A DNA stretch of 64,000 nucleotides from Dorea_A amylophila (lineage in GTDB: Bacteria; Bacillota; Clostridia; Lachnospirales; Lachnospiraceae): assembly GCF_025567265.1 (NCBI RefSeq), contig NZ_JAOQJW010000001.1, positions 1-64,000 of the forward strand, in the 5' to 3' direction. Under the pieces are notes generated by a model that ran no database searches, was not told where the DNA came from, and was given only the letters and a program-made list of their open reading frames with translations. Of this stretch, positions 34,229 to 42,858 are shown piece after piece. Within the stretch, counting starts at the first letter, position 1, and every line of letters begins with the position of its first letter. Position numbers and translations under genes: made by a program.

Positions 34229-34753
34229 ATGAAAGCGATAGAAGAGTATGTAAGAAGCATTCCGGATTTTCCGGAACCGGGAATTATATTCAGAGATGTA
34301 ACAAGCATTCTTCAGGATGCGGAGGGGTTACATCTGGCAATAGATCTGATGCAGGAAAAATTAAAAGACGTAGAGTTTGATGTGGTTGTAGGACCGGAAT
34401 CCAGAGGATTTATTTTTGGAGTTCCGATTGCATATAACCTGCATAAGCCATTTATCCCGATCAGAAAAAAAGGAAAGCTCCCTTGCGAGACTGTTTCTGT
34501 TGAATATGAACTGGAATATGGTACTGCTACGATCGAGATGCATAAAGATGCGATCAAACCGGGACAAAGAGTGGTTATCATTGACGACCTGATCGCAACA
34601 GGCGGAACCAATGAAGCAATGGTAAAACTGATTGAAGGACTTGGCGGAAAAGTGGTAAAGACGGTATTTCTTATGGAACTTGCGGGATTAAAGGGAAGAG
34701 AGCGATTAGAAGGATATGATGTGGATGCCGTGATCACATATCCGGGTAAATAA
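34229..34753 (+). CDS. apt: adenine phosphoribosyltransferase
   Basis: The 174-residue product matches Apt: IPDFPEPGIIFRDVT (~9-23), GPESRGFIFGVPIA, RKKGKLPCETVSVEYELEYGT, and the PRPP-binding loop VVIIDDLIATGGTNEA (~115-130). It makes AMP from adenine and PRPP. It is followed by rel after 29 bases; apt-relA adjacency is widespread in Firmicutes and ties purine salvage to ppGpp control. Confidence 0.97.
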   Translation: MKAIEEYVRSIPDFPEPGIIFRDVTSILQDAEGLHLAIDLMQEKLKDVEFDVVVGPESRGFIFGVPIAYNLHKPFIPIRKKGKLPCETVSVEYELEYGTATIEMHKDAIKPGQRVVIIDDLIATGGTNEAMVKLIEGLGGKVVKTVFLMELAGLKGRERLEGYDVDAVITYPGK

Positions 34754-34782
34754 TAGAAGCATCAAGGGAAGGAGGCGTTGAT

Positions 34783-37128
34783 ATGTCAGACAAGACAACA
34801 TATGAATCACTGGACAACCGGATTGCACCGGAAGCCCTGACGAAAGACCATACAAAAGGACTCGCGGTCGTAGACGGACATGCGGTGAAATCGCAGGAAG
34901 ATTATGAAGATCCAGACCGGTTGTATGGCATGTTGATTGCCCGTATCCGAAAGTATCATCCGTCCACAGATGTTTCCCTGATTGAGAAAGCTTATAAGCT
35001 GGCAGTTGAAGCACATGGAGATCAGCGCAGAAAATCCGGAGAGCCATATATCATCCATCCGTTATGGGTAGCGATCATTCTGGCAGATCTTGAGATGGAT
35101 AAAGAGACGATCGCTGCAGGAATGCTGCACGATGTGGTTGAAGATACAAAGTTTACGGAAGAAGATATCCGAAAGGAATTCGGAGCAGAAGTAGCACTTC
35201 TGGTAGATGGAGTTACCAAGCTGGGAAGACTTTCTTATTCTTCGGATAAACTGGAGGTACAGGCAGAAAATTTAAGAAAGATGTTCCTGGCAATGGCAAA
35301 GGACATCCGAGTCATCATCATCAAACTTGCAGACCGTCTGCATAATATGCGTACACTGCAGTTTATGACACCGGCGAAACAGAAAGAAAAAGCAAAAGAG
35401 ACGATGGACATTTACGCACCGATCGCACAGCGTCTTGGAATTTCCAAGATCAAGACAGAACTGGATGATCTGGCACTTAAGTATTCACAGCCGGAAGTGT
35501 TCTATGATCTGGTGAATCAGATCAATGCCAGAAAGACTGAGCGGGAAGAATTTGTAGAGCAGATTGTAGATGAAGTGTCGACACATATGAAGAATGCGGG
35601 CATCAAAGCAGAAGTCAACGGGCGTGTCAAACATTTCTTCAGCATTTATAAAAAGATGGTCAATCAGGATAAGACAGTAGATCAGATCTATGATCTGTTC
35701 GCAGTCCGTATTATCGTAGAATCTGTAAAGGACTGCTATGCGGCACTCGGTGTGATTCATGAGATGTATACGCCGATCCCGGGACGATTTAAAGATTATA
35801 TTGCAATGCCAAAACCGAATATGTACCAGTCACTGCATACAACGCTGATGAGTTCGGTCGGACAGCCGTTCGAGATCCAGATCCGTACAGAAGAGATGCA
35901 TAAGACAGCTGAATATGGTATTGCGGCGCATTGGAAATATAAAGAGTCGAATGACGGTAAGAAGAGTGTTGAAGCACAGGAAGAAGAGAAGTTAAGCTGG
36001 CTGCGCCAGATCCTGGAATGGCAGAGAGACATGTCGGATAACCGGGAATTCCTGAATCTGATCAAAGGTGACCTTGATCTGTTTGCAGAAGATGTGTATT
36101 GCTTTACACCGCAGGGAGATGTCAAGAACCTGCCGAATGGTTCGACGCCGATTGACTTTGCTTATGCGATCCATAGTGCAGTTGGAAATAAGATGGTTGG
36201 GGCCAGAGTGAACGGAAAACTGGTCAATATCGATTATAAAATTCAGAACGGGGATCGAATTGAGATCCTGACTTCACAGAATTCCAAGGGGCCAAGCAGG
36301 GACTGGCTGAATATTGTAAAAAGTACACAGGCAAAGAACAAGATCAACCAGTGGTTTAAAAAAGAATTCAAAGAAAGTAATATCATCCGTGGAAAGGATA
36401 TGATTGCTACATACTGCAAGGCAAAGAGTATCAATCTTACAAATATTATTCAGCCGAAGTACCAGGAGATCGTGCAGAAAAAATATGGATTCAAAGACTG
36501 GGAATCTGTGCTGGCGGCAATCGGTCACGGAGGATTAAAAGAAGGACAGGTAGTAAACCGGCTTGCAGAAGAGTATGGAAAAGATCACAGACAGGCAATT
36601 ACGGATGAAGTTGTTCTGGAGAGAGTGGCTGAGGCTGCAAAAAATAAGGTGCATATTGCCAAGTCCAAGAGCGGTATTGTAGTCAAGGGAATTGATGATA
36701 TGGCGGTCCGTTTTTCCAGATGCTGTAATCCGGTACCGGGAGATGAGATTATCGGATTCGTTACCCGTGGAAGAGGTCTGTCCATTCACCGTACAGACTG
36801 TATCAATATGATACATCTGTCCGAAGCGGAACGCGCAAGACTGATTCCGGCAGAGTGGGAGACGGAAGTGACAGAAAAATCAGGAGGTCAGTATCTTGCC
36901 GAGATCAAGATGTATGCCAATGACCAGCAGGGGCTTCTGATGGAGATTTCCAGAATTTTCACAGAAGAGAATGTGGATGTCAAATCTATGAATGTCCGTA
37001 CCAGTAAGAAGGGAACAGCAACAATTGAGATGGGATTCATCGTTCACGGCCGTGAAGAACTGGAGCGTATCGTGAAGAAATTGCAGCAACTTTCCGGAAT
37101 CATTGATATAGAAAGGGCAACAGGCTAA
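34783..37128 (+). CDS. rel: Rel, bifunctional (p)ppGpp synthetase/hydrolase
   Basis: The 781-residue product has an HD hydrolase domain (PYIIHPLWVA, LHDVVEDT at ~114-121), a synthetase domain (KPNMYQSLHTTLMSS, EIQIRTEEMHKTAEYGIAAHWKYK, ~345-390), a TGS domain (VYCFTPQGDVKNLPNGST, ~437-454), a Cys-containing RIS domain (FSRCCNPVPGDEI) and a C-terminal ACT domain (~703-781). It makes and breaks (p)ppGpp in the stringent response. An N-terminal extension of ~45 residues precedes the HD domain. GGAAGGAGG precedes the ATG. Confidence 0.96.
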   Translation: MSDKTTYESLDNRIAPEALTKDHTKGLAVVDGHAVKSQEDYEDPDRLYGMLIARIRKYHPSTDVSLIEKAYKLAVEAHGDQRRKSGEPYIIHPLWVAIILADLEMDKETIAAGMLHDVVEDTKFTEEDIRKEFGAEVALLVDGVTKLGRLSYSSDKLEVQAENLRKMFLAMAKDIRVIIIKLADRLHNMRTLQFMTPAKQKEKAKETMDIYAPIAQRLGISKIKTELDDLALKYSQPEVFYDLVNQINARKTEREEFVEQIVDEVSTHMKNAGIKAEVNGRVKHFFSIYKKMVNQDKTVDQIYDLFAVRIIVESVKDCYAALGVIHEMYTPIPGRFKDYIAMPKPNMYQSLHTTLMSSVGQPFEIQIRTEEMHKTAEYGIAAHWKYKESNDGKKSVEAQEEEKLSWLRQILEWQRDMSDNREFLNLIKGDLDLFAEDVYCFTPQGDVKNLPNGSTPIDFAYAIHSAVGNKMVGARVNGKLVNIDYKIQNGDRIEILTSQNSKGPSRDWLNIVKSTQAKNKINQWFKKEFKESNIIRGKDMIATYCKAKSINLTNIIQPKYQEIVQKKYGFKDWESVLAAIGHGGLKEGQVVNRLAEEYGKDHRQAITDEVVLERVAEAAKNKVHIAKSKSGIVVKGIDDMAVRFSRCCNPVPGDEIIGFVTRGRGLSIHRTDCINMIHLSEAERARLIPAEWETEVTEKSGGQYLAEIKMYANDQQGLLMEISRIFTEENVDVKSMNVRTSKKGTATIEMGFIVHGREELERIVKKLQQLSGIIDIERATG

Positions 37129-37132
37129 AAGT

Positions 37133-37756
37133 ATGAAGATAAAGAAATACGTAGTTGGAATGATTGGTACGAATTGCTATCTGGTAATCAACGAAGAGAC
37201 AAAAGAGACGGTCATGGTTGACCCGGGAGCTTATCCGGCGAAGGTAAAGAATGCGGTAAAGGAGCAGGGACTGAAACTGAAAGCGGTGCTTTTGACACAT
37301 GCACATTTTGATCATATTATGGGACTTTCTGATGTGATGGAAGACGTAAAAGTTCCGGTATATGTAGAAGAAGCGGACCTTCCGATGATGACGGACGGTG
37401 AAAGTAATCTGTCTTCTACATATGTGCGTGGAGGATACCGGTTTGAGGAGGCGGTTCCGGTCAGTGATGGGCAACAGCTGGAAATTGCAGGTTTTCAGTT
37501 CCGTGTGATCCATACACCGGGACATACACCGGGTGGATGCTGTTATTATATGGAACAGGAAGGTGTTCTCTTTAGCGGTGATACATTATTCCAGACATCG
37601 GTTGGCCGTTCAGACTTCCCGGGTGGAAGTGCATCGGCATTGGTTCGTTCTGTAAAGGAGAAACTGTTGGTATTGCCGGAAGAGACACATGTATATCCGG
37701 GGCATATGGAAGAAACGACGATCGGTTATGAAAAACTCCATAATCCATTTATATAA
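37133..37756 (+). CDS. MBL-fold hydrolase (glyoxalase II-like)
   Basis: The 207-residue product has the metal-binding motif THAHFDHI (~57-64), HTPGHTPGG (~127-135), FSGDTLF (~148-154) and the late HMEET region. This is the glyoxalase II/YqgX-like subgroup. The exact thioester or other substrate is not readable. It starts 4 bases after rel and is 47 bases before hemZ, so it is probably part of the apt-rel operon. Confidence 0.9.
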   Translation: MKIKKYVVGMIGTNCYLVINEETKETVMVDPGAYPAKVKNAVKEQGLKLKAVLLTHAHFDHIMGLSDVMEDVKVPVYVEEADLPMMTDGESNLSSTYVRGGYRFEEAVPVSDGQQLEIAGFQFRVIHTPGHTPGGCCYYMEQEGVLFSGDTLFQTSVGRSDFPGGSASALVRSVKEKLLVLPEETHVYPGHMEETTIGYEKLHNPFI

Positions 37757-37803
37757 TGAATGTTGGCAAAAGACAGTGATAAAAAACAGAATGGAGAATT
37801 AAA

Positions 37804-39234
37804 ATGATTCAGATTATATGTAAAAGCGAGTCTTATACTTATAATGCGTATCATATATTAAAGGCTTTTTATCCGTCGCAGGAAGTATCCTGCAAGACGG
37901 ATGAAGAAGCCTCTAATTATGTAACGGTACAATTACCGGATGGTCAGGAAATTTTTGCAGAAACGGAGAATCTGCAAACGGAGAAAAAGCGGCAGACAGA
38001 CCTGAATCTGTATGACCAACTGGAGAAGATCACCGGAGAACCACTTGCGTGGGGAGTGCTTACAGGCGTACGTCCGACCAAGCTTGCTATGCAGAAGCTG
38101 GAAGCCGGCTGGAAAAAAGAAGATTATATCAGATGGGCATGGGAAAGCGCAAGAGTAAGAAAAGAAAAGGCAGTGCTTGCATGGGAGATTGCCGAGAGGG
38201 AGCGGAAGATTCTGGAAGAACTGGATTATGAAGAAGGGTACAGCTTGTATGTAGGAATCCCGTTCTGTCCGTCGGTCTGTTCTTATTGTTCTTTCAGTTC
38301 CGGACCGCTGGATCGCTGGAAAGAAAAAGTAGATGTATATGTAGATACACTTTGTAAAGAGTTGGAATTTATCGCAGAGCGTTCAAAAAATAAAAAGCTG
38401 AATACAATCTACATCGGCGGAGGTACACCGACTACTCTGACGGCAGAGCAGCTGGAACGACTGATGGGATGGATTGATGAGAAATTTTCGAGAGAACATC
38501 TGTTGGAGTATACTGTAGAAGCAGGAAGACCAGACAGCATAACAGAAGAAAAATTAAAGGTCATAAAGAGCCACGGCATTACCAGGATTTCCATCAATCC
38601 GCAGAGCATGCAGCAGAAGACACTGGATGCGATCGGAAGAAAGCATACCGTAGAAGAGATAAAAGAGGCCTATGCATTGGCCAGAGAGACCGGATTCGAT
38701 AATATCAATATGGATATTATCGCAGGACTTCCGGGGGAAGATATTTCTGATATGGAAGATACACTGGCTCAGATCGCTCAGATGAAGCCGGACAGTCTGA
38801 CGGTGCATTCACTGGCAATCAAGAGAGCGGCCAGAATGGAAATGAGAGATTTACACCGGGATGTGAAGGAGACACATGACATCCTTTCCGGCATGATCGA
38901 AAAAGCAGCAAAAACAGCAGAAGAGATGGAACTTTTCCCGTATTATCTGTACAGACAGAAGAATATTGCAGGGAATTTTGAAAATGTTGGTTATGCAAAG
39001 GTTGACAAAGCCGGAATATACAATATACTTATTATGGAAGAAAAACAATCTATTATTGCCGCAGGCGCAGGTGCATCGACAAAAATCGTATTAAAGAATC
39101 CGATTCCTATGCCGGGCAGTAAAAAGAAGAAAATGACACGTCTGATCCGTCAGGAGAATGTCAAGGCAGTAGATGCCTATATCGACAGGATCGACGAAAT
39201 GATAGAACGCAAAGGAGAATGGTTATGGCATTAA
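37804..39234 (+). CDS. hemZ: HemZ-type coproporphyrinogen dehydrogenase-like radical SAM protein
   Basis: The 476-residue product has ~150 N-terminal residues, then the radical SAM motif CPSVCSYC (C-x3-C-x2-C, ~155-162) and IGGGTPTTL (~201-209). The HemN-like pattern continues with SINPQSMQQKTLDAIGRKH and DIIAGLPGE. The long N-terminal part identifies the HemZ branch. HemN/HemZ-type enzymes act in haem synthesis but the HemZ role is less certain. The gene overlaps hisS by 10 bases and shares its upstream MBL neighbour. Confidence 0.88.
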   Translation: MIQIICKSESYTYNAYHILKAFYPSQEVSCKTDEEASNYVTVQLPDGQEIFAETENLQTEKKRQTDLNLYDQLEKITGEPLAWGVLTGVRPTKLAMQKLEAGWKKEDYIRWAWESARVRKEKAVLAWEIAERERKILEELDYEEGYSLYVGIPFCPSVCSYCSFSSGPLDRWKEKVDVYVDTLCKELEFIAERSKNKKLNTIYIGGGTPTTLTAEQLERLMGWIDEKFSREHLLEYTVEAGRPDSITEEKLKVIKSHGITRISINPQSMQQKTLDAIGRKHTVEEIKEAYALARETGFDNINMDIIAGLPGEDISDMEDTLAQIAQMKPDSLTVHSLAIKRAARMEMRDLHRDVKETHDILSGMIEKAAKTAEEMELFPYYLYRQKNIAGNFENVGYAKVDKAGIYNILIMEEKQSIIAAGAGASTKIVLKNPIPMPGSKKKKMTRLIRQENVKAVDAYIDRIDEMIERKGEWLWH

Positions 39235-40490
39235 AGAAAAAACCGGTTACCGGTATGAAAGACATGCTCCCACGTGAGATGGAGATCCGTGATTACCTGA
39301 TCGGACTTATTAAAGAGACGTATAAGACATACGGATTCTGTTCCATCGAGACACCGTGTGTGGAACATATCGAGAACCTGTGCAGCAAGCAGGGAGGAGA
39401 CAACGAGAAACTGATCTTCAAGATTTTAAAAAGAGGTGAAAAACTGAAGATCGATACAGCAAAAGAAGAGAATGATCTGGTGGATGGAGGTCTGCGTTAC
39501 GACCTTACCGTACCGCTTGCCAGATATTATGCGAACCATTCGAATGAGCTTCCGGCGCCGTTCAAAGCATTGCAGATCGGGAATGTATGGAGAGCAGACC
39601 GTCCGCAGAAAGGACGTTTCAGACAGTTCATGCAGTGCGATATTGATATTCTGGGTGAACCGGGAAATCTTGCAGAGATTGAGCTGATCCTTGCAACCAC
39701 AGCTATGCTTGGAAAGTTAAGCTTCCAGAACTTTACGGTATGTATCAATGACCGTAACATACTGAAGGCAATGGCTGCATATAGTGGCTTCCGTGAGGAA
39801 GACTATGATGAAGTCTTCATTATCCTGGATAAGATGGACAAGATCGGGGCAGAAGGCGTTGCAAAAGAACTGGAAGAGATGGGATATGCAAAGGAAAATG
39901 TAGAGACTTATCTTCAGCTGTTTCAGGATGTTGCACCGGATGTGACAGGTATCCGTTTTCTGAAAGAAAAATTAGGAGACTGCTTAAGTGGAGAGACAGC
40001 AGATAGTATGGAAATGATCATTTCCAGCGTTGAGACTGCAAAGGAATGCGAATTTAATATCAAATTCGACCCGACACTTGTAAGAGGACAGTCTTACTAT
40101 ACAGGAACTATCTTTGAAGTAACAATGGATGACTTCGGCGGATCAGTAGCCGGAGGCGGACGTTATGATAAGATGATCGGTAAATTTACCGGACAGGATA
40201 CACCTGCATGTGGATTCTCCATCGGATTCGAGAGAATTGTTATGCTGCTCCTGGAAAATGGATATGAAGTTCCGACTGTAAAAGAGAAGAAAGCATATCT
40301 GTTAGAAAAGAAGATGACAAAAGAAGGTCTTTTAAAAGTAATGTCACTTGCAAAGACAGACCGTCAGGCAGGAAAACAGGTTCTGATCGTCAACATGAAA
40401 AAGAATAAGAAATTCCAGAAAGAACAGCTGGCAGAAGATGGTTATATAGAAATCGTGGATTGCTATGCAGATTCCGTAGAGAACTTATAA
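39225..40490 (+). CDS. hisS: histidyl-tRNA synthetase
   Basis: The 421-residue product is a class II synthetase. It has motif 1 around FCSIETPCVE, YDLTVPLARYYA, motif 2 (IGNVWRADRPQKGRFRQFMQCDIDILG in two halves), the histidine-specific LVRGQSYYTGTIFE and motif 3 (ACGFSIGFERI). The C-terminal anticodon domain is compact. I chose ATG 39225, because AAAGGAGA ends at 39218; the ATG at 39219 abuts it. No T-box is visible, and the start lies inside hemZ, so expression follows the upstream operon. Confidence 0.94.
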   Translation: MALKKKPVTGMKDMLPREMEIRDYLIGLIKETYKTYGFCSIETPCVEHIENLCSKQGGDNEKLIFKILKRGEKLKIDTAKEENDLVDGGLRYDLTVPLARYYANHSNELPAPFKALQIGNVWRADRPQKGRFRQFMQCDIDILGEPGNLAEIELILATTAMLGKLSFQNFTVCINDRNILKAMAAYSGFREEDYDEVFIILDKMDKIGAEGVAKELEEMGYAKENVETYLQLFQDVAPDVTGIRFLKEKLGDCLSGETADSMEMIISSVETAKECEFNIKFDPTLVRGQSYYTGTIFEVTMDDFGGSVAGGGRYDKMIGKFTGQDTPACGFSIGFERIVMLLLENGYEVPTVKEKKAYLLEKKMTKEGLLKVMSLAKTDRQAGKQVLIVNMKKNKKFQKEQLAEDGYIEIVDCYADSVENL

Positions 40491-40514
40491 TATGTTTTAG
40501 AGAACAATAAATCA

Positions 40515-40530
40515 CGGCGTAAAGACGCCG
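40515..40530 (+). other. small hairpin just before the aspS ribosome-binding site
   Basis: CGGCGT and ACGCCG form a perfect 6-bp stem with an AAAG loop. AAAAAGGAG follows directly and the aspS ATG is 20 bases later. It may insulate or stabilise the aspS mRNA. There is no T run. Confidence 0.6.
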
Positions 40531-40549
40531 AAAAAGGAGAAAAAAGAAC

Positions 40550-42358
40550 ATGGCAGAATCAATGAAAGGGTTGAAAAGAACCCATAGATGTGCAGAATTA
40601 TCTGCAGCCAATGTAGGAGAAAAAGTTACCATCATGGGATGGGTACAGAAGAACCGCAACAAAGGAGGTCTGGTATTTGTAGATGTCAGAGATCGCTCCG
40701 GTATCATTCAGGTGGTATTTGAAGAAGGAAAATCAGAAGCTGCGCTGATCGAAAAAGCAGCAAAGCTTCGTGCAGAATATGTAGTAGCAATCGTGGGAAC
40801 GGTTGCAAAGCGTTCCGGTGCAGTGAATGATCATCTTGCAACAGGTGAAATTGAGGTACTTCCGGAAGAACTCCGTATTCTTTCCGAGTCAGAGACACCT
40901 CCGTTCCACATTGAAGAAAATTCCAAGACAAAAGAAGAAGTACGTCTGAAATACAGATATCTGGACCTCAGGAGACCGGATCTGCAGCGCAATCTGATGA
41001 TGAGAAGTAAAGTTGCAACTCTGACACGTCAGTTCCTTGCAGAAGAAGGATTTCTGGAGATTGAGACACCGGTCCTGATCAAGAGTACACCGGAAGGAGC
41101 AAGAGATTATCTGGTACCGAGCCGTATCCAACAGGGACAGTTCTATGCACTGCCGCAGTCGCCGCAGTTATTCAAACAGTTACTGATGTGCTCCGGATAT
41201 GACAGATATTTTCAGATTGCAAAATGTTTCCGTGACGAAGACTTACGTGCAGACCGTCAGCCGGAATTCACACAGATTGATATGGAGTTATCTTTTGTAG
41301 ATGTTGATGATGTCATCGAGGTAAATGAAAGACTGCTTGCAAAATTATTCAAAGAAGTACTGGGGGTAGAAGTATCCCTTCCAATCCAGAGAATGACATG
41401 GCAGGAGGCAATGGATCGCTTTGGTTCTGACAAGCCGGATATCCGTTTCGGTATGGAACTGACGAATGTTACAGATGTTGTAAAAGACTGCGAGTTCGTT
41501 GTATTCAAAAATGCAATTGCAAATGGTGGAACTGTTCGCGGTATCAACGCCAAAGGACAGGGTGGAATGGCCCGCAAGAAGATCGACAAGCTGGTTGATT
41601 TTGCGAAAGATTACGGCGCAAAGGGACTTGCCTATATTGCAATCCATGAAGACGGAACTGTAAAATCCTCATTTGCCAAATTTATGACAGATGACGAGAT
41701 GAAAGCACTGATTGAGGCAATGGGCGGAGAGAACGGTGACCTGTTATTATTCGCGGCAGATAAGAATAAAGTTGTATGGGATACACTTGGAGCACTTCGT
41801 CTGGAACTTGCCCGCCAGATGGAACTCCTTGATAAAAACGAATACAAATTCCTGTGGGTAACAGAGTTCCCGCTTCTTGAGTGGAGTGAAGAACAGAACC
41901 GCTTTACGGCAATGCATCATCCGTTTACGATGCCGATGGAAGAAGATCTTCAGTATATCGACAGTGATCCGGGAAGAGTGCGTGCGAAAGCATACGATAT
42001 CGTATTAAATGGTAATGAAATCGGTGGCGGAAGTGTCAGAATCTTCGATCAGGATATCCAGAGCAAGATGTTCAAAGTACTTGGATTTACGGAAGAACAG
42101 GCTCAGGAGCAGTTCGGATTCCTTCTGACAGCATTCAAATACGGAGTACCGCCGCACGCAGGACTGGCTTACGGTCTGGACCGTCTGGTTATGCTGATGG
42201 CAAAACAGGACAGCATCCGTGACGTGATCGCATTCCCGAAGGTAAAAGATGCATCTGACCTGATGACAGAAGCACCGGGACATGTAGATGCAAAACAGCT
42301 GGAGGAACTCGGAATTGCAGTAGTGGCAAAGGAAGAGAAGAAAGACGACGCTGAGTAA
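40550..42358 (+). CDS. aspS: aspartyl-tRNA synthetase
   Basis: The 602-residue product is a bacterial-type AspRS: an OB-fold anticodon domain (VTIMGWVQKNRNKGGLVFVDVRDRSG in part), motif 1/2 (RYLDLRRP, FRDEDLRADRQPEFTQID), an inserted GAD domain (~290-420) and motif 3 (AGLAYGLDRLVMLM, ~539-552). It charges tRNA-Asp. AAAAGGAG lies ahead of the ATG. It follows hisS by 59 bases, the common hisS-aspS pair. Confidence 0.97.
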   Translation: MAESMKGLKRTHRCAELSAANVGEKVTIMGWVQKNRNKGGLVFVDVRDRSGIIQVVFEEGKSEAALIEKAAKLRAEYVVAIVGTVAKRSGAVNDHLATGEIEVLPEELRILSESETPPFHIEENSKTKEEVRLKYRYLDLRRPDLQRNLMMRSKVATLTRQFLAEEGFLEIETPVLIKSTPEGARDYLVPSRIQQGQFYALPQSPQLFKQLLMCSGYDRYFQIAKCFRDEDLRADRQPEFTQIDMELSFVDVDDVIEVNERLLAKLFKEVLGVEVSLPIQRMTWQEAMDRFGSDKPDIRFGMELTNVTDVVKDCEFVVFKNAIANGGTVRGINAKGQGGMARKKIDKLVDFAKDYGAKGLAYIAIHEDGTVKSSFAKFMTDDEMKALIEAMGGENGDLLLFAADKNKVVWDTLGALRLELARQMELLDKNEYKFLWVTEFPLLEWSEEQNRFTAMHHPFTMPMEEDLQYIDSDPGRVRAKAYDIVLNGNEIGGGSVRIFDQDIQSKMFKVLGFTEEQAQEQFGFLLTAFKYGVPPHAGLAYGLDRLVMLMAKQDSIRDVIAFPKVKDASDLMTEAPGHVDAKQLEELGIAVVAKEEKKDDAE

Positions 42359-42368
42359 GTAAAGAATA

Positions 42369-42410
42369 AAATGCCGGGAACAGTCAGATAAAGATTATTC
42401 CTGGCATTTG
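42369..42410 (+). terminator. terminator after aspS
   Basis: AAATGCCGGGAA and TTCCTGGCATTT pair with one G-U, over an 18-base loop. The T tract is short. Confidence 0.75.
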
Positions 42411-42466
42411 TTAAATTATTTGAATTTTCAGATAGAAAGAAAAATTCAAAAAACTTGAAAAAGATA

Positions 42467-42495
42467 TTGACATAATGAGAAAGTTGCGATATACT
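42467..42495 (+). promoter_or_regulatory. strong sigma-A promoter of the tRNA-Gly pair
   Basis: TTGACA (42467-42472) and TATACT (42490-42495) have a 17-base spacer, 45 bases before the first tRNA. Confidence 0.8.
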
Positions 42496-42540
42496 AAATA
42501 TCGTTCTGATGAACACGAAAACATGAAATATACTTGATGT

Positions 42541-42613
42541 GCGATAGTAGTACAGTTGGTAGTACGCCACCTTGCCAAGGTGGAGGTCGCGGGTTCGAGT
42601 CCCGTCTGTCGCT
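42541..42613 (+). tRNA. tRNA-Gly (anticodon GCC)
   Basis: The 73-base sequence folds as a tRNA. The acceptor is GCGATAG with CTGTCGC, the anticodon stem is CCACC/GGTGG around TTGCCAA, and the T arm is GCGGG-TTCGAGT-CCCGT. The anticodon GCC lies at 42574-42576. CCA is not encoded; the discriminator base is T. Confidence 0.97.
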
Positions 42614-42641
42614 CTGAAAAGACGTTGCAAGTAGTTGTTAT

Positions 42642-42714
42642 GCGATAGTAGTACAGTTGGTAGTACGCCACCTTGCCAAGGTGGAGGTCGCGGGTTCGAG
42701 TCCCGTCTGTCGCT
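42642..42714 (+). tRNA. tRNA-Gly (anticodon GCC), identical second copy
   Basis: This copy is identical in all 73 bases to the gene at 42541 and lies 28 bases after it, so the pair looks like a recent tandem duplication or a conserved pair. ACGTTGCAA before it and TTGCAACGT after it are perfect inverted repeats that could pair around the tRNA. Confidence 0.97.
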
Positions 42715-42727
42715 CTGAATTGACTGT

Positions 42728-42742
42728 TTGCAACGTTTTTTT
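42728..42742 (+). terminator. T-rich end of the tRNA-Gly transcript
   Basis: TTGCAACGT (42728-42736) runs into a T7 tract and can pair with ACGTTGCAA at 42622-42630 upstream of the second tRNA. It is a terminator-like end, but the loop would enclose a whole tRNA. Confidence 0.45.
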
Positions 42743-42776
42743 GTTGTACTAATTTACGAGCAGAGAAAGAATCCGA

Positions 42777-42806
42777 TTGAAATCATATGTGGCACTGTGC
42801 TATACT
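42777..42806 (+). promoter_or_regulatory. sigma-A promoter of hom
   Basis: TTGAAA (42777-42782) and TATACT (42801-42806) have an 18-base spacer, 52 bases before the hom start. Confidence 0.65.
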
Positions 42807-42858
42807 AAAGTGTACATAAACAAAAAGAGAGTGAACAAGAAAACGAGGATGTGAGAAG

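Noticed and set aside
39100..40549. T-box leader for hisS or aspS
   Set aside because: No GGTGG-type T-box core or specifier-like fold is visible; hisS starts inside hemZ and the aspS gap is only 59 bases.
42169..42671. Minus-strand open frames across the tRNA-Gly genes with RQTGLEPATSTLARW-like sequence
   Set aside because: This is the well-known false protein made by translating the antisense of tRNA genes; the tRNAs explain the sequence.
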